DNA from: JAGLSB01 sp023135955
GTDB lineage: Bacteria; Bacteroidota; Bacteroidia; Bacteroidales; GCA-2748055
Assembly: GCA_030673645.1 (NCBI GenBank)
Contig: DAOVIO010000015.1
Location: forward strand, 1-48,749
Direction: 5' to 3'
Length of the DNA: 48,749 nucleotides
Shown here: piece by piece, positions 25,688 through 33,928 of the stretch
Layout: every line of letters starts with the position of its first letter
Numbering within the stretch: the stretch's first letter is position 1
Made by a program: the position numbers and the translations under genes
The notes under the pieces: model-generated
The model's input: only the letters and a program-made list of their open reading frames with translations
Databases searched by the model: none
What the model was told of the DNA's origin: nothing

Positions 25688-28183
25688 ATGTTTGTTCCCA
25701 TTATGGAAGCAGACACAAAGAAAATATTAGGCACTGTAGCCGTTGTAGCAGCCATTGGCGGAGGTTTCTATCTGATTAAAAAGGGTAGAAAACTTCTTTC
25801 CGGTGCAAAGATGAACTTTGCACTTCTTGGCTTCCGTATTCACAAAATGGACTTACAAGAAGTTCAGTTTGCCGTTAAACTCCGTTGCTACAACCCCACA
25901 AAAGCACCCATCACATTAGCAGTAAATCAAGTAGTCGCCAAATACAAAGGTTCTGCTATTGCTTATTCCACTCCTGACATTAAAGGATTAACCATTGGTG
26001 CTGGAAAAACACAAGAACCTGAAATCGTTTTTCAAGTGCCTTACCTGAATCTCATGGGTAAAGGTTTATCAATGTCTTTGCTCCAAAATACTGCGCAGCT
26101 TAAAGCCGATATGAGCTTCACCCTTACTCTAAGTGTAAATGGAGAAACGATTACTACCACACAAAATTTAACAGATGAAAATGTGAACGGATTAGCATTG
26201 GGGCAACTCGGTATTGTATCCGGCCCTCGCAATACCCAAGACGGTCGGAAGTTCAACAACCTAATAAAAAAAGCCACAGGAAAAGAAGTCTTTGTAAAGA
26301 ATGGCAATGTATTGGAGACGGTTGAAAGCTGCATTGATATAGTGGCATCACATTACCGTGAAGTCGATGAATTGGCACAAACGCTTAAAAGCGGTTCGCT
26401 TACTGAGCCTGCCGAAGTAAAAGATACATGCCGAAACATCTTCAACTTCGCTTACAACTACTTGCAATATCAGAAAGATGATGACGGTACAGAACAGCTT
26501 CGTACCCCTGCCCGTAGTTGGATGGATGGTCAGATGAAGTTCAAACAGCAAGGGAAAACATCATCCGGTATTGATTGCGATGATTACAGCATCTTTTGTG
26601 GTTCAATATTAAAGTGTTTAGGCATTCCTTTTAAGTTTCGCATTACCAAATATGATGGCAAACAGCATTTTCAGCACATCTACATTTTTGTGTCTACTCT
26701 TGCCGATAGCGAAGATGAGATAATCATTGACCCTGTACTATCAAAATTTGATTACCAAAAGCCATACAGCTTCGAGAAATCAGACTTTAGTATGTCTCCA
26801 CTTCAAATGGTAGCAGGTATTCGTGGTATTGATGGATTAACAGGAACAACCAGTTTAGGCTTACCAATCTATGCGCTTTCAGGATTAGACCTTGCAGGTG
26901 GTAGTGAGGCACAAGGCGACCATACCGAACTCATGGCTATTGTATCAGGTGTTGATTTTGAGGATACCATGAACGGATTAGGAAGTGCTGAGGATGCCAC
27001 TCTCAGGTACTTAATACGCACTCGTAATTTCTTGCTTAAAAACAAGGATAACAAGAGTAAGATGGCACATATCCAAAACCCTGACCAGTTCATCAGTATG
27101 CTCGACCAAGCCATCAAGTTTTGGAATACACCACAGCGTGATGCGGTATTTGACAAGCTATCAACCATTGAAGATAAACTGGCTGAAAATGGTTTAATCA
27201 AGTATAATGCAGATGCCATTCAAGGTTTTGAGGAGTTTGATGAAGTAGATAGTTTGGGGCGTAGTAGAAAACGTAAAGGCAGATTCTTCAAAGCTCTCAA
27301 ATCGGTAAGCAAGAAAATTGGTGGAGCTGCAAAAAAGGGTGTTAAAGCTATTGTAAGATTCAATCCTTTAACCATTGCCATTCGTGGCGGATTGTTAGCA
27401 GCCTTACGCCTGAATATGTTTGGCATTTCAAAAAAACTACAATATGCTTACCTGCCGGATAATCTAGCATCAAAACACAATATAGATCCTGCTAAACTAG
27501 CAGACTTAAAGAAACGTCTTGGCAGGGTAAAGAAGTTATTCAATGGCTTACAGGGTAAAGAATCCAACCTAAGAAAAGCTATCCTAAAAGGAGCTAAACA
27601 AAAGAGTTCCGACTTTTCCCTAAAAGGTTTTGATGGTTTATTAGCCGAATTGAAAGGTTTGGAAGCCATTGGAGAATTAGCAGAATTGGGCGATTTGGGA
27701 GTTATAGCTACCGCAGCATCCGTTGGTGCAGCAAGTGGAGTTTTGGCAACCATCAACAAATGGCTGAAACCAGTAAAAGATGTTTTTTCAAAAGCCAAAG
27801 GGAAAGCAGCGGTAGCCAAAATGCTTAGACAAGAAAAGAAGGGTAAAGAAGTTGACTCTGAAACAAGACAAAAAGCAGCTGAATACTTACAGCAGCAACA
27901 AAGTCAACAGCAACTACTCCCCAACACAACAAACTTTGCAATTCCACAGGAACATGCAAATATCACAACAGCACCCAACATGGCAAGAATACCAATAATT
28001 TCAAGTCCGGTAATTACCAATAAAGGCATGAGTAAAGGAGCTAAAGTTGGAATTGGAATTGGCGTTACAGCACTTATTGGCACTGGAGCTTACTTCCTAT
28101 TCCGAGATGATAAGCCACACTCCAATTCAAAACCAACTAAATCAAATAAAAAGAAATCGCTTGGCGCGATAGAACTCAGTTAA
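25688..28183 (+). CDS. Membrane-anchored WHy/LEA14-like and transglutaminase-like protein (candidate virion protein)
   Basis: Protein of 831 residues. An N-terminal membrane helix (about 10-28) is followed by a WHy/LEA14-like beta domain (about 38-165) and a transglutaminase-like domain with a readable triad C297 (GIDCDDYS), H330 (FQHIYIFV) and D348 (IIIDPV). The C-terminal half has a basic stretch with FNPLTIAIRGGLLAALRLNMFG (its first 20 residues being strikingly regular), a Gly/Ala/Leu-rich helix region, a Gln-rich segment and a second membrane helix near 785-805. The ATG at 25703 is an alternative start that still includes the first membrane helix. It leads the structural block, and I infer a virion membrane or assembly protein. 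A peptidase or cross-linking role is possible. Confidence 0.75.
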   Translation: MFVPIMEADTKKILGTVAVVAAIGGGFYLIKKGRKLLSGAKMNFALLGFRIHKMDLQEVQFAVKLRCYNPTKAPITLAVNQVVAKYKGSAIAYSTPDIKGLTIGAGKTQEPEIVFQVPYLNLMGKGLSMSLLQNTAQLKADMSFTLTLSVNGETITTTQNLTDENVNGLALGQLGIVSGPRNTQDGRKFNNLIKKATGKEVFVKNGNVLETVESCIDIVASHYREVDELAQTLKSGSLTEPAEVKDTCRNIFNFAYNYLQYQKDDDGTEQLRTPARSWMDGQMKFKQQGKTSSGIDCDDYSIFCGSILKCLGIPFKFRITKYDGKQHFQHIYIFVSTLADSEDEIIIDPVLSKFDYQKPYSFEKSDFSMSPLQMVAGIRGIDGLTGTTSLGLPIYALSGLDLAGGSEAQGDHTELMAIVSGVDFEDTMNGLGSAEDATLRYLIRTRNFLLKNKDNKSKMAHIQNPDQFISMLDQAIKFWNTPQRDAVFDKLSTIEDKLAENGLIKYNADAIQGFEEFDEVDSLGRSRKRKGRFFKALKSVSKKIGGAAKKGVKAIVRFNPLTIAIRGGLLAALRLNMFGISKKLQYAYLPDNLASKHNIDPAKLADLKKRLGRVKKLFNGLQGKESNLRKAILKGAKQKSSDFSLKGFDGLLAELKGLEAIGELAELGDLGVIATAASVGAASGVLATINKWLKPVKDVFSKAKGKAAVAKMLRQEKKGKEVDSETRQKAAEYLQQQQSQQQLLPNTTNFAIPQEHANITTAPNMARIPIISSPVITNKGMSKGAKVGIGIGVTALIGTGAYFLFRDDKPHSNSKPTKSNKKKSLGAIELS

Positions 28184-28207
28184 TACTTGAACTTAAAATT
28201 TATAAAC

Positions 28208-28861
28208 ATGGCAGTACGAAAAACAACGAGAACTCCTACCACAAGTAGGACTCAGAAGATTGATTTTATGAAAGCTACCAACAACATCGGAAAACCCATT
28301 GCTGCCGTAGCAGGGTTTGCGGTGGGGAAGTACGCTCTTAAAAAACTTCAAAAAAGCCCAACAGTCACTGGATTAGTTGGCACAGACATGAAAGAATACC
28401 TCGTTCCGGTAGCGGTTACGATGGGCGGATTGGTCGCCACTCAGTTTACCAAAAATGAATACGTCAAATTAGGATTGGTAGGTGCAGCAGGTGCAGGTGT
28501 TGAAGCAATGGTTAAAAAAGCCACAGGCAAAACCATTCTACAGGGTCTAGAGGGCGTGTTGGGTGATGAAGAAAGCTATGACGAAACAGAATTAATGGCT
28601 TTGAATCCCGTAACACAAGCTCTTCCGGCAGCTGATATTGACATCGAGCGTGAGATACAAGCATCGGTTTCAGGTGCAGAGGATTTCAGCATGAGTGATG
28701 AACCTATAGGAAGTGCAGCTTCGGATTATTCTATGTCTGATGACCCAATTGGAGCTACTAACTATCCTGATGATACAAATGAGGAAGTTGGCAAAATCAA
28801 TTCCATCGATCCTGACAGTATGGACTATGACATCTTTTCGGGCGATATGATGGAATCCTAA
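28208..28861 (+). CDS. Small structural-type protein with basic head, Gly/Ala hydrophobic centre, acidic tail
   Basis: Protein of 217 residues from the ATG at 28208; a TTG at 28187 would add 7 residues. Residues 1-20 are Arg/Thr-rich and basic. Residues about 27-110 alternate short basic patches with Gly/Ala/Val-rich hydrophobic segments (PIAAVAGFAVGKYALKK, LVPVAVTMGGLVATQF, GLVGAAGAGVEAMV), likely membrane-associated. The last 80 are acidic and contain an imperfect tandem motif DFSMSDEPIG / DYSMSDDPIG. I recognise no family. The layout would suit a membrane-associated virion protein with DNA-facing and outward parts, which is inference. Confidence 0.6.
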   Translation: MAVRKTTRTPTTSRTQKIDFMKATNNIGKPIAAVAGFAVGKYALKKLQKSPTVTGLVGTDMKEYLVPVAVTMGGLVATQFTKNEYVKLGLVGAAGAGVEAMVKKATGKTILQGLEGVLGDEESYDETELMALNPVTQALPAADIDIEREIQASVSGAEDFSMSDEPIGSAASDYSMSDDPIGATNYPDDTNEEVGKINSIDPDSMDYDIFSGDMMES

Positions 28862-28918
28862 TCGCACCACACAATCAAATTAATCAAATTTTAATAACAA
28901 AAACAAAAGAGAAAAATC

Positions 28919-29761
28919 ATGGCAGACATTAATGAGCAAAATGATTTATTTCCTTCAATGGAAGAGATTGAAGGTTTGGAAGCATCGATTCTTAACAGAG
29001 AAGAGGATGCACTAGAAAAAGAAGAAGACCAGGATGATGCCGTTGAAGGCATTGGCGATTTGGGACGAACTCGCCGTAAGCAAAGACGTAAGGTTCGCAG
29101 AACTCGCAGAAGTGCAGGGCGAAAAAGTGCAGTACGCAGATCATACAATGCAGGTGTAAAAAGCACTGCGGTAAAGACCGGGTTAACTAAAAATTTAACC
29201 TCCAAAGGACAGTTTGAATTACGTAGACAACAACTGCCTGCCGATGTTCAAAAAGCCTTGAAAGATGCACGTATGCAAACCGTAGATGCAGCTATCTATA
29301 CGGTAAAAAGCATCAAAGACAAGTCGGATATTGATTTGATGGAAGCATCAGATGATAAAAAGGCAGGTTGTACTAACCTGAACCGTGCGCAATTGGATAG
29401 CGGTAAGTATTTCTTGCTTACAGATGTCGTATTAGAGTATGCTCATGGCGCATCAGAGGAAGATAGCGACCCATCAGATTTCGCATTTGGTCAGTTTGCA
29501 TTCCCACCTCAAATCGTCAACGGAACATTTGAGATGACTTTAGGAACTAAGGTTGTTTTACCGGAAGTGTCTTGTGCTGTATTCGATGATAGCGATACCA
29601 CCAAACGTAAGTTTCAGTATAAGCTTGCGAATCCAAAGTGGTTGAAACCGTCAATGGATATTACACCAAAACTGAATATGCCAAAAGCAGTATCAGGCGA
29701 TAAGGTGTTCCACCCAGCGGTTAAAGTGACCCTATTGGGTACAATGACAGAGAAAGCATAA
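28919..29761 (+). CDS. Candidate major capsid protein with highly basic N-terminal arm
   Basis: Protein of 280 residues in three parts: an acidic N-terminus (to about 43), a very basic arm rich in Arg/Lys (about 50-80, RRKQRRKVRRTRRSAGRK), and a beta-strand-rich body (about 95-280) with no enzyme motif. A flexible basic arm joined to a beta body is the plan of many jelly-roll capsid proteins, where the arm binds nucleic acid or the inner layer. It is followed by a terminator-like hairpin and another beta-rich protein. Size and pairing recall the two single-jelly-roll capsid proteins of P23-77-like viruses. I cannot verify the fold, and another structural role is possible. Confidence 0.5.
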   Translation: MADINEQNDLFPSMEEIEGLEASILNREEDALEKEEDQDDAVEGIGDLGRTRRKQRRKVRRTRRSAGRKSAVRRSYNAGVKSTAVKTGLTKNLTSKGQFELRRQQLPADVQKALKDARMQTVDAAIYTVKSIKDKSDIDLMEASDDKKAGCTNLNRAQLDSGKYFLLTDVVLEYAHGASEEDSDPSDFAFGQFAFPPQIVNGTFEMTLGTKVVLPEVSCAVFDDSDTTKRKFQYKLANPKWLKPSMDITPKLNMPKAVSGDKVFHPAVKVTLLGTMTEKA

Positions 29762-29852
29762 GCATTCAATTAAAGCCCATCCATACAGAGAGCAAAACCA
29801 TACTAAATCAAGGCTCAGTATAGATGCGCTAATTGATGCAAGCTATTAATTC

Positions 29853-29882
29853 AAAGGGGCGGTAATTTTGCCGTCCCTTTTT
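29853..29882 (+). terminator. Terminator-like hairpin between two candidate structural genes
   Basis: AAAGGGGCGG (29853-29862) pairs with CCGTCCCTTT (29871-29880) with one mismatch, followed by T's. In the middle of a co-directional gene string it could reduce downstream transcription and so set the ratio of two structural proteins. The 29762-29900 gap has no gene. Confidence 0.65.
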
Positions 29883-29900
29883 AAATAAATCACTTGGTAT

Positions 29901-30287
29901 ATGGAAGCAAAAGACACAAATATTAAGAAACTACAGGTCGTAAAGTTCGAGGTTAAAAAGGGCGAAACCTTTGAGTTTAATGGAAACACCAAAACGGAAC
30001 ACGACCGCATCAAGGGCATCTTTCTGCGCCTTTCAAATGCTCAAGCTTTGCAGGGTGCAACACTACGAGTTTGGCTAGATGATACTGAAATCATCCCCGA
30101 TGATACCGAAGTCGCTCTATTGCATCATAGTGATGATATGAGCATTAACGATGTAGCCTTTCCGGTAGAAGAGAAAGCTAAGAACAGCCCTGTGAGAATC
30201 ATCTACAAAGACAATAGCGAGAACCTTGCCGTTGCTGACAGCTACCATGTAAGGGTTTACCTGCTTGCCGAAGTAGATAAGAAGTAA
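29901..30287 (+). CDS. Small beta-rich candidate minor or second capsid protein
   Basis: Protein of 128 residues with a regular series of beta-type segments (LQVVKFEVKKGETFEF, RIKGIFLRLS, ATLRVWLDDTEI, ALLHHSDDM, VRIIYKDNS, YHVRVYLLAEVD) and almost no helix, as expected for a jelly-roll or other beta sandwich. No signal peptide, membrane helix or enzyme motif. I recognise the general pattern from unassigned Bacteroidota element proteins but no named family. Its position just after the basic-arm protein supports a virion role, by inference. Confidence 0.5.
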   Translation: MEAKDTNIKKLQVVKFEVKKGETFEFNGNTKTEHDRIKGIFLRLSNAQALQGATLRVWLDDTEIIPDDTEVALLHHSDDMSINDVAFPVEEKAKNSPVRIIYKDNSENLAVADSYHVRVYLLAEVDKK

Positions 30288-30396
30288 TCAACAAATACCC
30301 CTAGAAATGACAGCTAATGGCTGCGATAATTATTGAGGGAAAGCTTCAATTATTGAAATAAAAAACAACGAATTAAAACAGCACCAAATCGAAATT

Positions 30397-31173
30397 ATGA
30401 AACGGCACTTTGTAATAACACACCAATCAAAGGACAATGGACATTTGAATGTTCAGGACTTGCTCCCTGCATCGTGCAAGCTCATAACAGGCATAGCTGT
30501 AAATGCTACGGTAAAGCAAGATGCTGAAATGGAAGATGTACTTGAAAGCCTTTCTTTTCCACAGACTTTAATAACCGGATTAATGCAGGATGAACAAATT
30601 GCATCCTTATTCTACTCTTATTTGCGCACACGTTCGGATGCAGCAGAAAGCCGTGCATTTTTCGAAAGTGATATACTCCCTGAAATAGTCAGCGTATTAA
30701 GTAATAACATCGTTTTCTCATGCTTGAATTCAGAACAGCAGCAAGAGTTAAGTGAGAACATCATTAATCTGTTCAACAACCAATTTACCAATTACATCTA
30801 CAACGAAGCCGGGCTTTTTAATAATGGTCAGGGAATGAACGACCTTGATTTTACCGACTTTATTGCACAGCAAACACTCATGTTTACCTACAAACACACG
30901 GACGAAATTTTCAAGCATACCATTCAGACTTACAAACAACCCGAACCATATGAATGTGGCAATATCAGCTTGTTGGTTAATGGCAACAGCTTTTTACTAC
31001 GAGATTATATGCTTACAGCCAACCGCAAGGTTCGCTACATGAGCAAGGAGATAATTCCATTTCATGAACCCCTTGATGTGAATAGCAATATTCATACAGT
31101 TTTCAAGAGCAACAAGAATAGTAACGACAATATACTAACCATCAGAATCTATATTGAATATGAACACGAGTGA
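30397..31173 (+). CDS. Hypothetical structural-type protein, beta ends with helical insert
   Basis: Protein of 258 residues, family not recognised. The N-terminal 45 residues and C-terminal 75 residues are beta-like (ITGIAVNATV; ISLLVNGNSFLL; NILTIRIYIEYEHE), while residues about 50-175 are helical with acidic character and contain several Gln/Asn-rich stretches. Such a beta protein with a helical insertion would fit a vertex, penton or connector component, but no motif proves it. Its 3' end overlaps the following gene by 14 bases, so the two are likely co-translated and may form one complex. Confidence 0.5.
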   Translation: MKRHFVITHQSKDNGHLNVQDLLPASCKLITGIAVNATVKQDAEMEDVLESLSFPQTLITGLMQDEQIASLFYSYLRTRSDAAESRAFFESDILPEIVSVLSNNIVFSCLNSEQQQELSENIINLFNNQFTNYIYNEAGLFNNGQGMNDLDFTDFIAQQTLMFTYKHTDEIFKHTIQTYKQPEPYECGNISLLVNGNSFLLRDYMLTANRKVRYMSKEIIPFHEPLDVNSNIHTVFKSNKNSNDNILTIRIYIEYEHE

Positions 31174-31510
31174 GCTATTACATACGATCGCAAAAGACCG
31201 TGTTGCCGGGATGAGAACCATAGACAGCTATCAGTTGAAACCCGCAATAATAAGGGTTACAAGTGCATATATGTCGCTTGATTTGAAAAATGACATGTGG
31301 ATCCTGAACACTAGAAGTTTACCTGATTCTATTACTGAATTGGAGATAGCAAGTAGTGATAATGTGTTTACTGCTACACCCAAAGAATACGACTTTATGG
31401 ATGAATTCCGCTATCAGGTTTTTACCGATTACATCGACATTAAAACCGATACCGAAAACTTTCAGCCATACCGCTTAGAGTTTGTAAAAATAATCCCCCA
31501 CCGAAACTAA
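31160..31510 (+). CDS. Small beta-rich hypothetical protein
   Basis: Protein of 116 residues from the ATG at 31160; a TTG at 31154 would add two residues. After a short helix (MNTSELLHTIAKDRV) the rest is beta-like (AIIRVTSAYMSLDL, MWILNTRSLP, ITELEIASS, FRYQVFTDYIDIKT, YRLEFVKIIP). No family recognised. It overlaps the preceding 258-residue gene and is 7 bases before the next, so it belongs to the same structural series. Confidence 0.5.
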   Translation: MNTSELLHTIAKDRVAGMRTIDSYQLKPAIIRVTSAYMSLDLKNDMWILNTRSLPDSITELEIASSDNVFTATPKEYDFMDEFRYQVFTDYIDIKTDTENFQPYRLEFVKIIPHRN

Positions 31511-31517
31511 TACAGCT

Positions 31518-32612
31518 ATGTTAGATTACAGAGAACAGATACAAAGCATTTTTGACTTTTTGAAGCGTTCGGAGGCTGAACAGAAGTATCCATACGCTTA
31601 TGAGATATACTTATTGACAGGCATTGAAGAAACCGCATTGACTTCGAGAACCTCCGGAACGGTTAATTTCAATCAGGACATTGAGAGTGCCATCGAAAAA
31701 GCAAAGCAGTCACATGGAATGCTTCGTGTTGATGTGTTTGGAGGTAAAAGTGCCAATGCTCGAAAATTAAATAAATATACGGTTAACGTTAGTGGCTTGC
31801 TTTCTCCACAGAAAACACCTTTAGAAAAAGGCGAAATACAAACTTTGATTAAAGAACAAATCAGTCAAATTAAACAACCTACCAATGGTTTGGGAGATTT
31901 GAATAGTCTGCTTGGTATGGTAACTGACAATACTGATGGTGCGCAAGGCATCGAGGGTTTGTTTGGTCTATTCAACACTATTTCTGGCAGTAACAAAGAG
32001 ATTGACCGCATTACCTACCAAAAGCAACTGGATGACTTTAAGTTTGAGACACGCCATACCATGCTCCAAGAGAAGTTGGAAAAATTGAGTGGTGAGAATG
32101 CTGAATTACGTGTGGACAGAGAACGCTTCCATAACGAAAATAAGGATCTGAAAAATGAGAATTCGGAACTTGAAAACCGTTTAGCCGGATATGCTCCAAA
32201 CGAAGTAATGAAGCGTGTAGCCGTTGGCGTTATTTCAGGCATCGGTGGTCGTTTATTAAGCAATTCTCCTAAAACAGCCGAATTATTAGGACTTAGTCCG
32301 GAGGAATTACAAGGAGCTTTGGGCATCATAACTGATACTGAAGAATCGGGTTTTATTCCTGATGCCAATGTGGAGATAAGTGAAATTGGTTCGCCACAAA
32401 CACCTGAAGAAAAGAAGAAAGCAGCCATCATCAAAAACCTTTCAGAAGCATTGTCCACATGGAATTTAGAGGAAGTCGCCAAGATTGCCAACATCGTTGG
32501 TTTGTGCTTGGATAAGGCTGAACTCATTAATAAAACATTGGCATTTCTGAGCCAATCCATGCAAGGAATTCAATCAGAAGAACCCGAAAATCAAGAATTA
32601 AATAACGAATAA
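31518..32612 (+). CDS. Coiled-coil hypothetical protein
   Basis: Protein of 364 residues, not recognised. It has an alpha/beta start (about 1-85), a linker with GLGDLNSLLG and GIEGLFGLF motifs, a strong coiled coil at about 160-235 (KLEKLSGENAELRVDRERF and following), a Gly-rich stretch VAVGVISGIGGRLL that might enter a membrane, and an acidic C-terminal part. The GL/GLG motifs recur in other proteins of this element. A scaffolding or tape-like role is conceivable, but it is far shorter than tape-measure proteins and has no tail genes next to it. Confidence 0.5.
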   Translation: MLDYREQIQSIFDFLKRSEAEQKYPYAYEIYLLTGIEETALTSRTSGTVNFNQDIESAIEKAKQSHGMLRVDVFGGKSANARKLNKYTVNVSGLLSPQKTPLEKGEIQTLIKEQISQIKQPTNGLGDLNSLLGMVTDNTDGAQGIEGLFGLFNTISGSNKEIDRITYQKQLDDFKFETRHTMLQEKLEKLSGENAELRVDRERFHNENKDLKNENSELENRLAGYAPNEVMKRVAVGVISGIGGRLLSNSPKTAELLGLSPEELQGALGIITDTEESGFIPDANVEISEIGSPQTPEEKKKAAIIKNLSEALSTWNLEEVAKIANIVGLCLDKAELINKTLAFLSQSMQGIQSEEPENQELNNE

Positions 32613-32627
32613 TAAAAAGAGATAGCT

Positions 32628-32804
32628 ATGAGAAAATTCAAAGTAGGAATTACAATCGAAGCCGATGCTTCTGAGACGGTAAAGAAAGTAGGTAATCTCA
32701 TTCAAAATGCAGTCAACAAGGTGGAGCAAAAAGACATGATTCGCCTTTTGGAAAAGGTCGCTAAGAACCCTCAAATAATTAAAACCGCATTGAAGTTCGT
32801 CTAA
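32628..32804 (+). CDS. Small 58-residue hypothetical protein
   Basis: A short gene that fills the space between two others: ATG at 32628, stop overlapping the next start (TAATG). It encodes MRKFKVGITIEADASETVKK, a Val/Asn-rich helix NLIQNAVNKVEQ, and a C-terminal helix ending ALKFV. The one-base overlap with the following gene and the lack of any other frame here support it. Function unknown. Confidence 0.6.
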   Translation: MRKFKVGITIEADASETVKKVGNLIQNAVNKVEQKDMIRLLEKVAKNPQIIKTALKFV

Positions 32805-33274
32805 TGGATTTATCAAAGGCAAATAAGGTAGCAATGATTACAACGGGCATCAAGATTGGTGTTCCGGTTGTAGCTCTTGGTGTGGGTGTAATCTTGATTA
32901 AGCGAATGTTTAAAAAGAATCCTGATGGCACTAGCACAAAGGTTGCTCCTTCATTAAAGGATACTGTTATCAAAAGAGAAAACCTGACCATTTCAACTTC
33001 TGATGCTGCCCTGTTTGCGAATACGCTCTATGGTTCGATGCTCGCTTTTGGCACAGACGAAAAGGCCATTTTTAGCATCATAGATAAAATTAAATCCAAG
33101 GACGACATGCTATTGGTGATTAAAACTTTTGGCATGAAGATGTACTTATGGGGAGCTCGTGCATCTTTTCTTGGTCAGGACTATAATCTGATTGGTTGGT
33201 TACGGTTTGAATTAAGAGATAAAGAAATTGCTAAGATCAAACCCAAATTCGATGAATGGGGCATTCCGCTCTAA
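32804..33274 (+). CDS. Single-pass membrane hypothetical protein
   Basis: Protein of 156 residues with one membrane helix at about residues 9-31 (MITTGIKIGVPVVALGVGVILI) followed by basic KRMFKK, then a soluble mainly helical domain. No family recognised. Many small proteins of this element have exactly this layout, an N-terminal anchor then a short soluble part, which suggests a membrane that belongs to the particle or a membrane assembly site. Starts within the stop of the preceding small gene. Confidence 0.6.
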   Translation: MDLSKANKVAMITTGIKIGVPVVALGVGVILIKRMFKKNPDGTSTKVAPSLKDTVIKRENLTISTSDAALFANTLYGSMLAFGTDEKAIFSIIDKIKSKDDMLLVIKTFGMKMYLWGARASFLGQDYNLIGWLRFELRDKEIAKIKPKFDEWGIPL

Positions 33275-33286
33275 GACTGTAAAGAC

Positions 33287-33907
33287 ATGGATAAGACTAA
33301 AAAAATATTATTTATTTCGGGAGGGGTGTTGACCACAGGGGCAATAGTTACCACTGTATTGTTGATTCGCAGAAGAAACAAGCACAAGCGAGGGCTATTG
33401 CCCCCACGTGGTTCTGATACCAGTACGTCAAATTTCCTGACCACAAACAACAATCAGTTACCTGCTAACTTTCGCAATTGGAATGGAGGAAACACTTACT
33501 TATCCAGCTCTCCTAGAGGAATTAGAAATAACAATCCTGGTAACCTGATTTACACCAACATCAAGTGGTACGGAAAACTACCCAAAGAGCAGAATAAAGA
33601 TAGGCGATTCGAGATGTTCATTGCTCCTGAGTATGGTGTGAGAGCAATGATAAAAGACCTCAAGCACGACATTGAAAAAGGCAAGAATACAGTACCTGCT
33701 TTGATTAGTGAATACGCTCCAAAGCATGAGAATAACACAGGTGCATACATCGCAACTGTTTGTCGGGATTTAAAGGTCAGTCAATCGGCAAAGTTATTAC
33801 CCACTAAAAACACACTACGACTATTGGTACTCTCCATTGCCAAAGTAGAAACCGGAGGCAATTACGTCTCCAACGAGCTTTTCAATAAGGCATATTTAAT
33901 GATATAA
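33287..33907 (+). CDS. Membrane-anchored virion-type lytic transglycosylase-like protein
   Basis: Protein of 206 residues. An N-terminal membrane helix (about 6-26, LFISGGVLTTGAIVTTVLLI) and basic RRRNKHKR precede a domain with SPRGIRNNNPGNL, FEMFIAPEYGVRAMIKDL and ALISEYAPKHENNTGAYI. This set of motifs is typical of phage virion proteins annotated as structural protein P5 or peptidoglycan-degrading entry enzymes ('RGIRNNNPGN ... EYG.RA ... ENnT..Y'). The probable role is local opening of peptidoglycan during entry, anchored in a particle membrane. Enzyme activity is inferred. Confidence 0.75.
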   Translation: MDKTKKILFISGGVLTTGAIVTTVLLIRRRNKHKRGLLPPRGSDTSTSNFLTTNNNQLPANFRNWNGGNTYLSSSPRGIRNNNPGNLIYTNIKWYGKLPKEQNKDRRFEMFIAPEYGVRAMIKDLKHDIEKGKNTVPALISEYAPKHENNTGAYIATVCRDLKVSQSAKLLPTKNTLRLLVLSIAKVETGGNYVSNELFNKAYLMI

Positions 33908-33928
33908 AAACTTAAAAAATCTTCACAT

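Noticed and set aside
25687..25694. TATGTTTG, an exact TAnnTTTG promoter match at the start of the 831-residue gene
   Set aside because: It overlaps the first ATG and would leave only a few bases before the alternative ATG at 25703, and no TTTG -33 element is visible; a chance match is as likely.
26041..27819. Minus-strand open frames of 97, 116 and 123 codons opposite the WHy/transglutaminase gene
   Set aside because: Their residue composition is that of antisense shadows and the plus-strand gene is continuous with recognisable domains.
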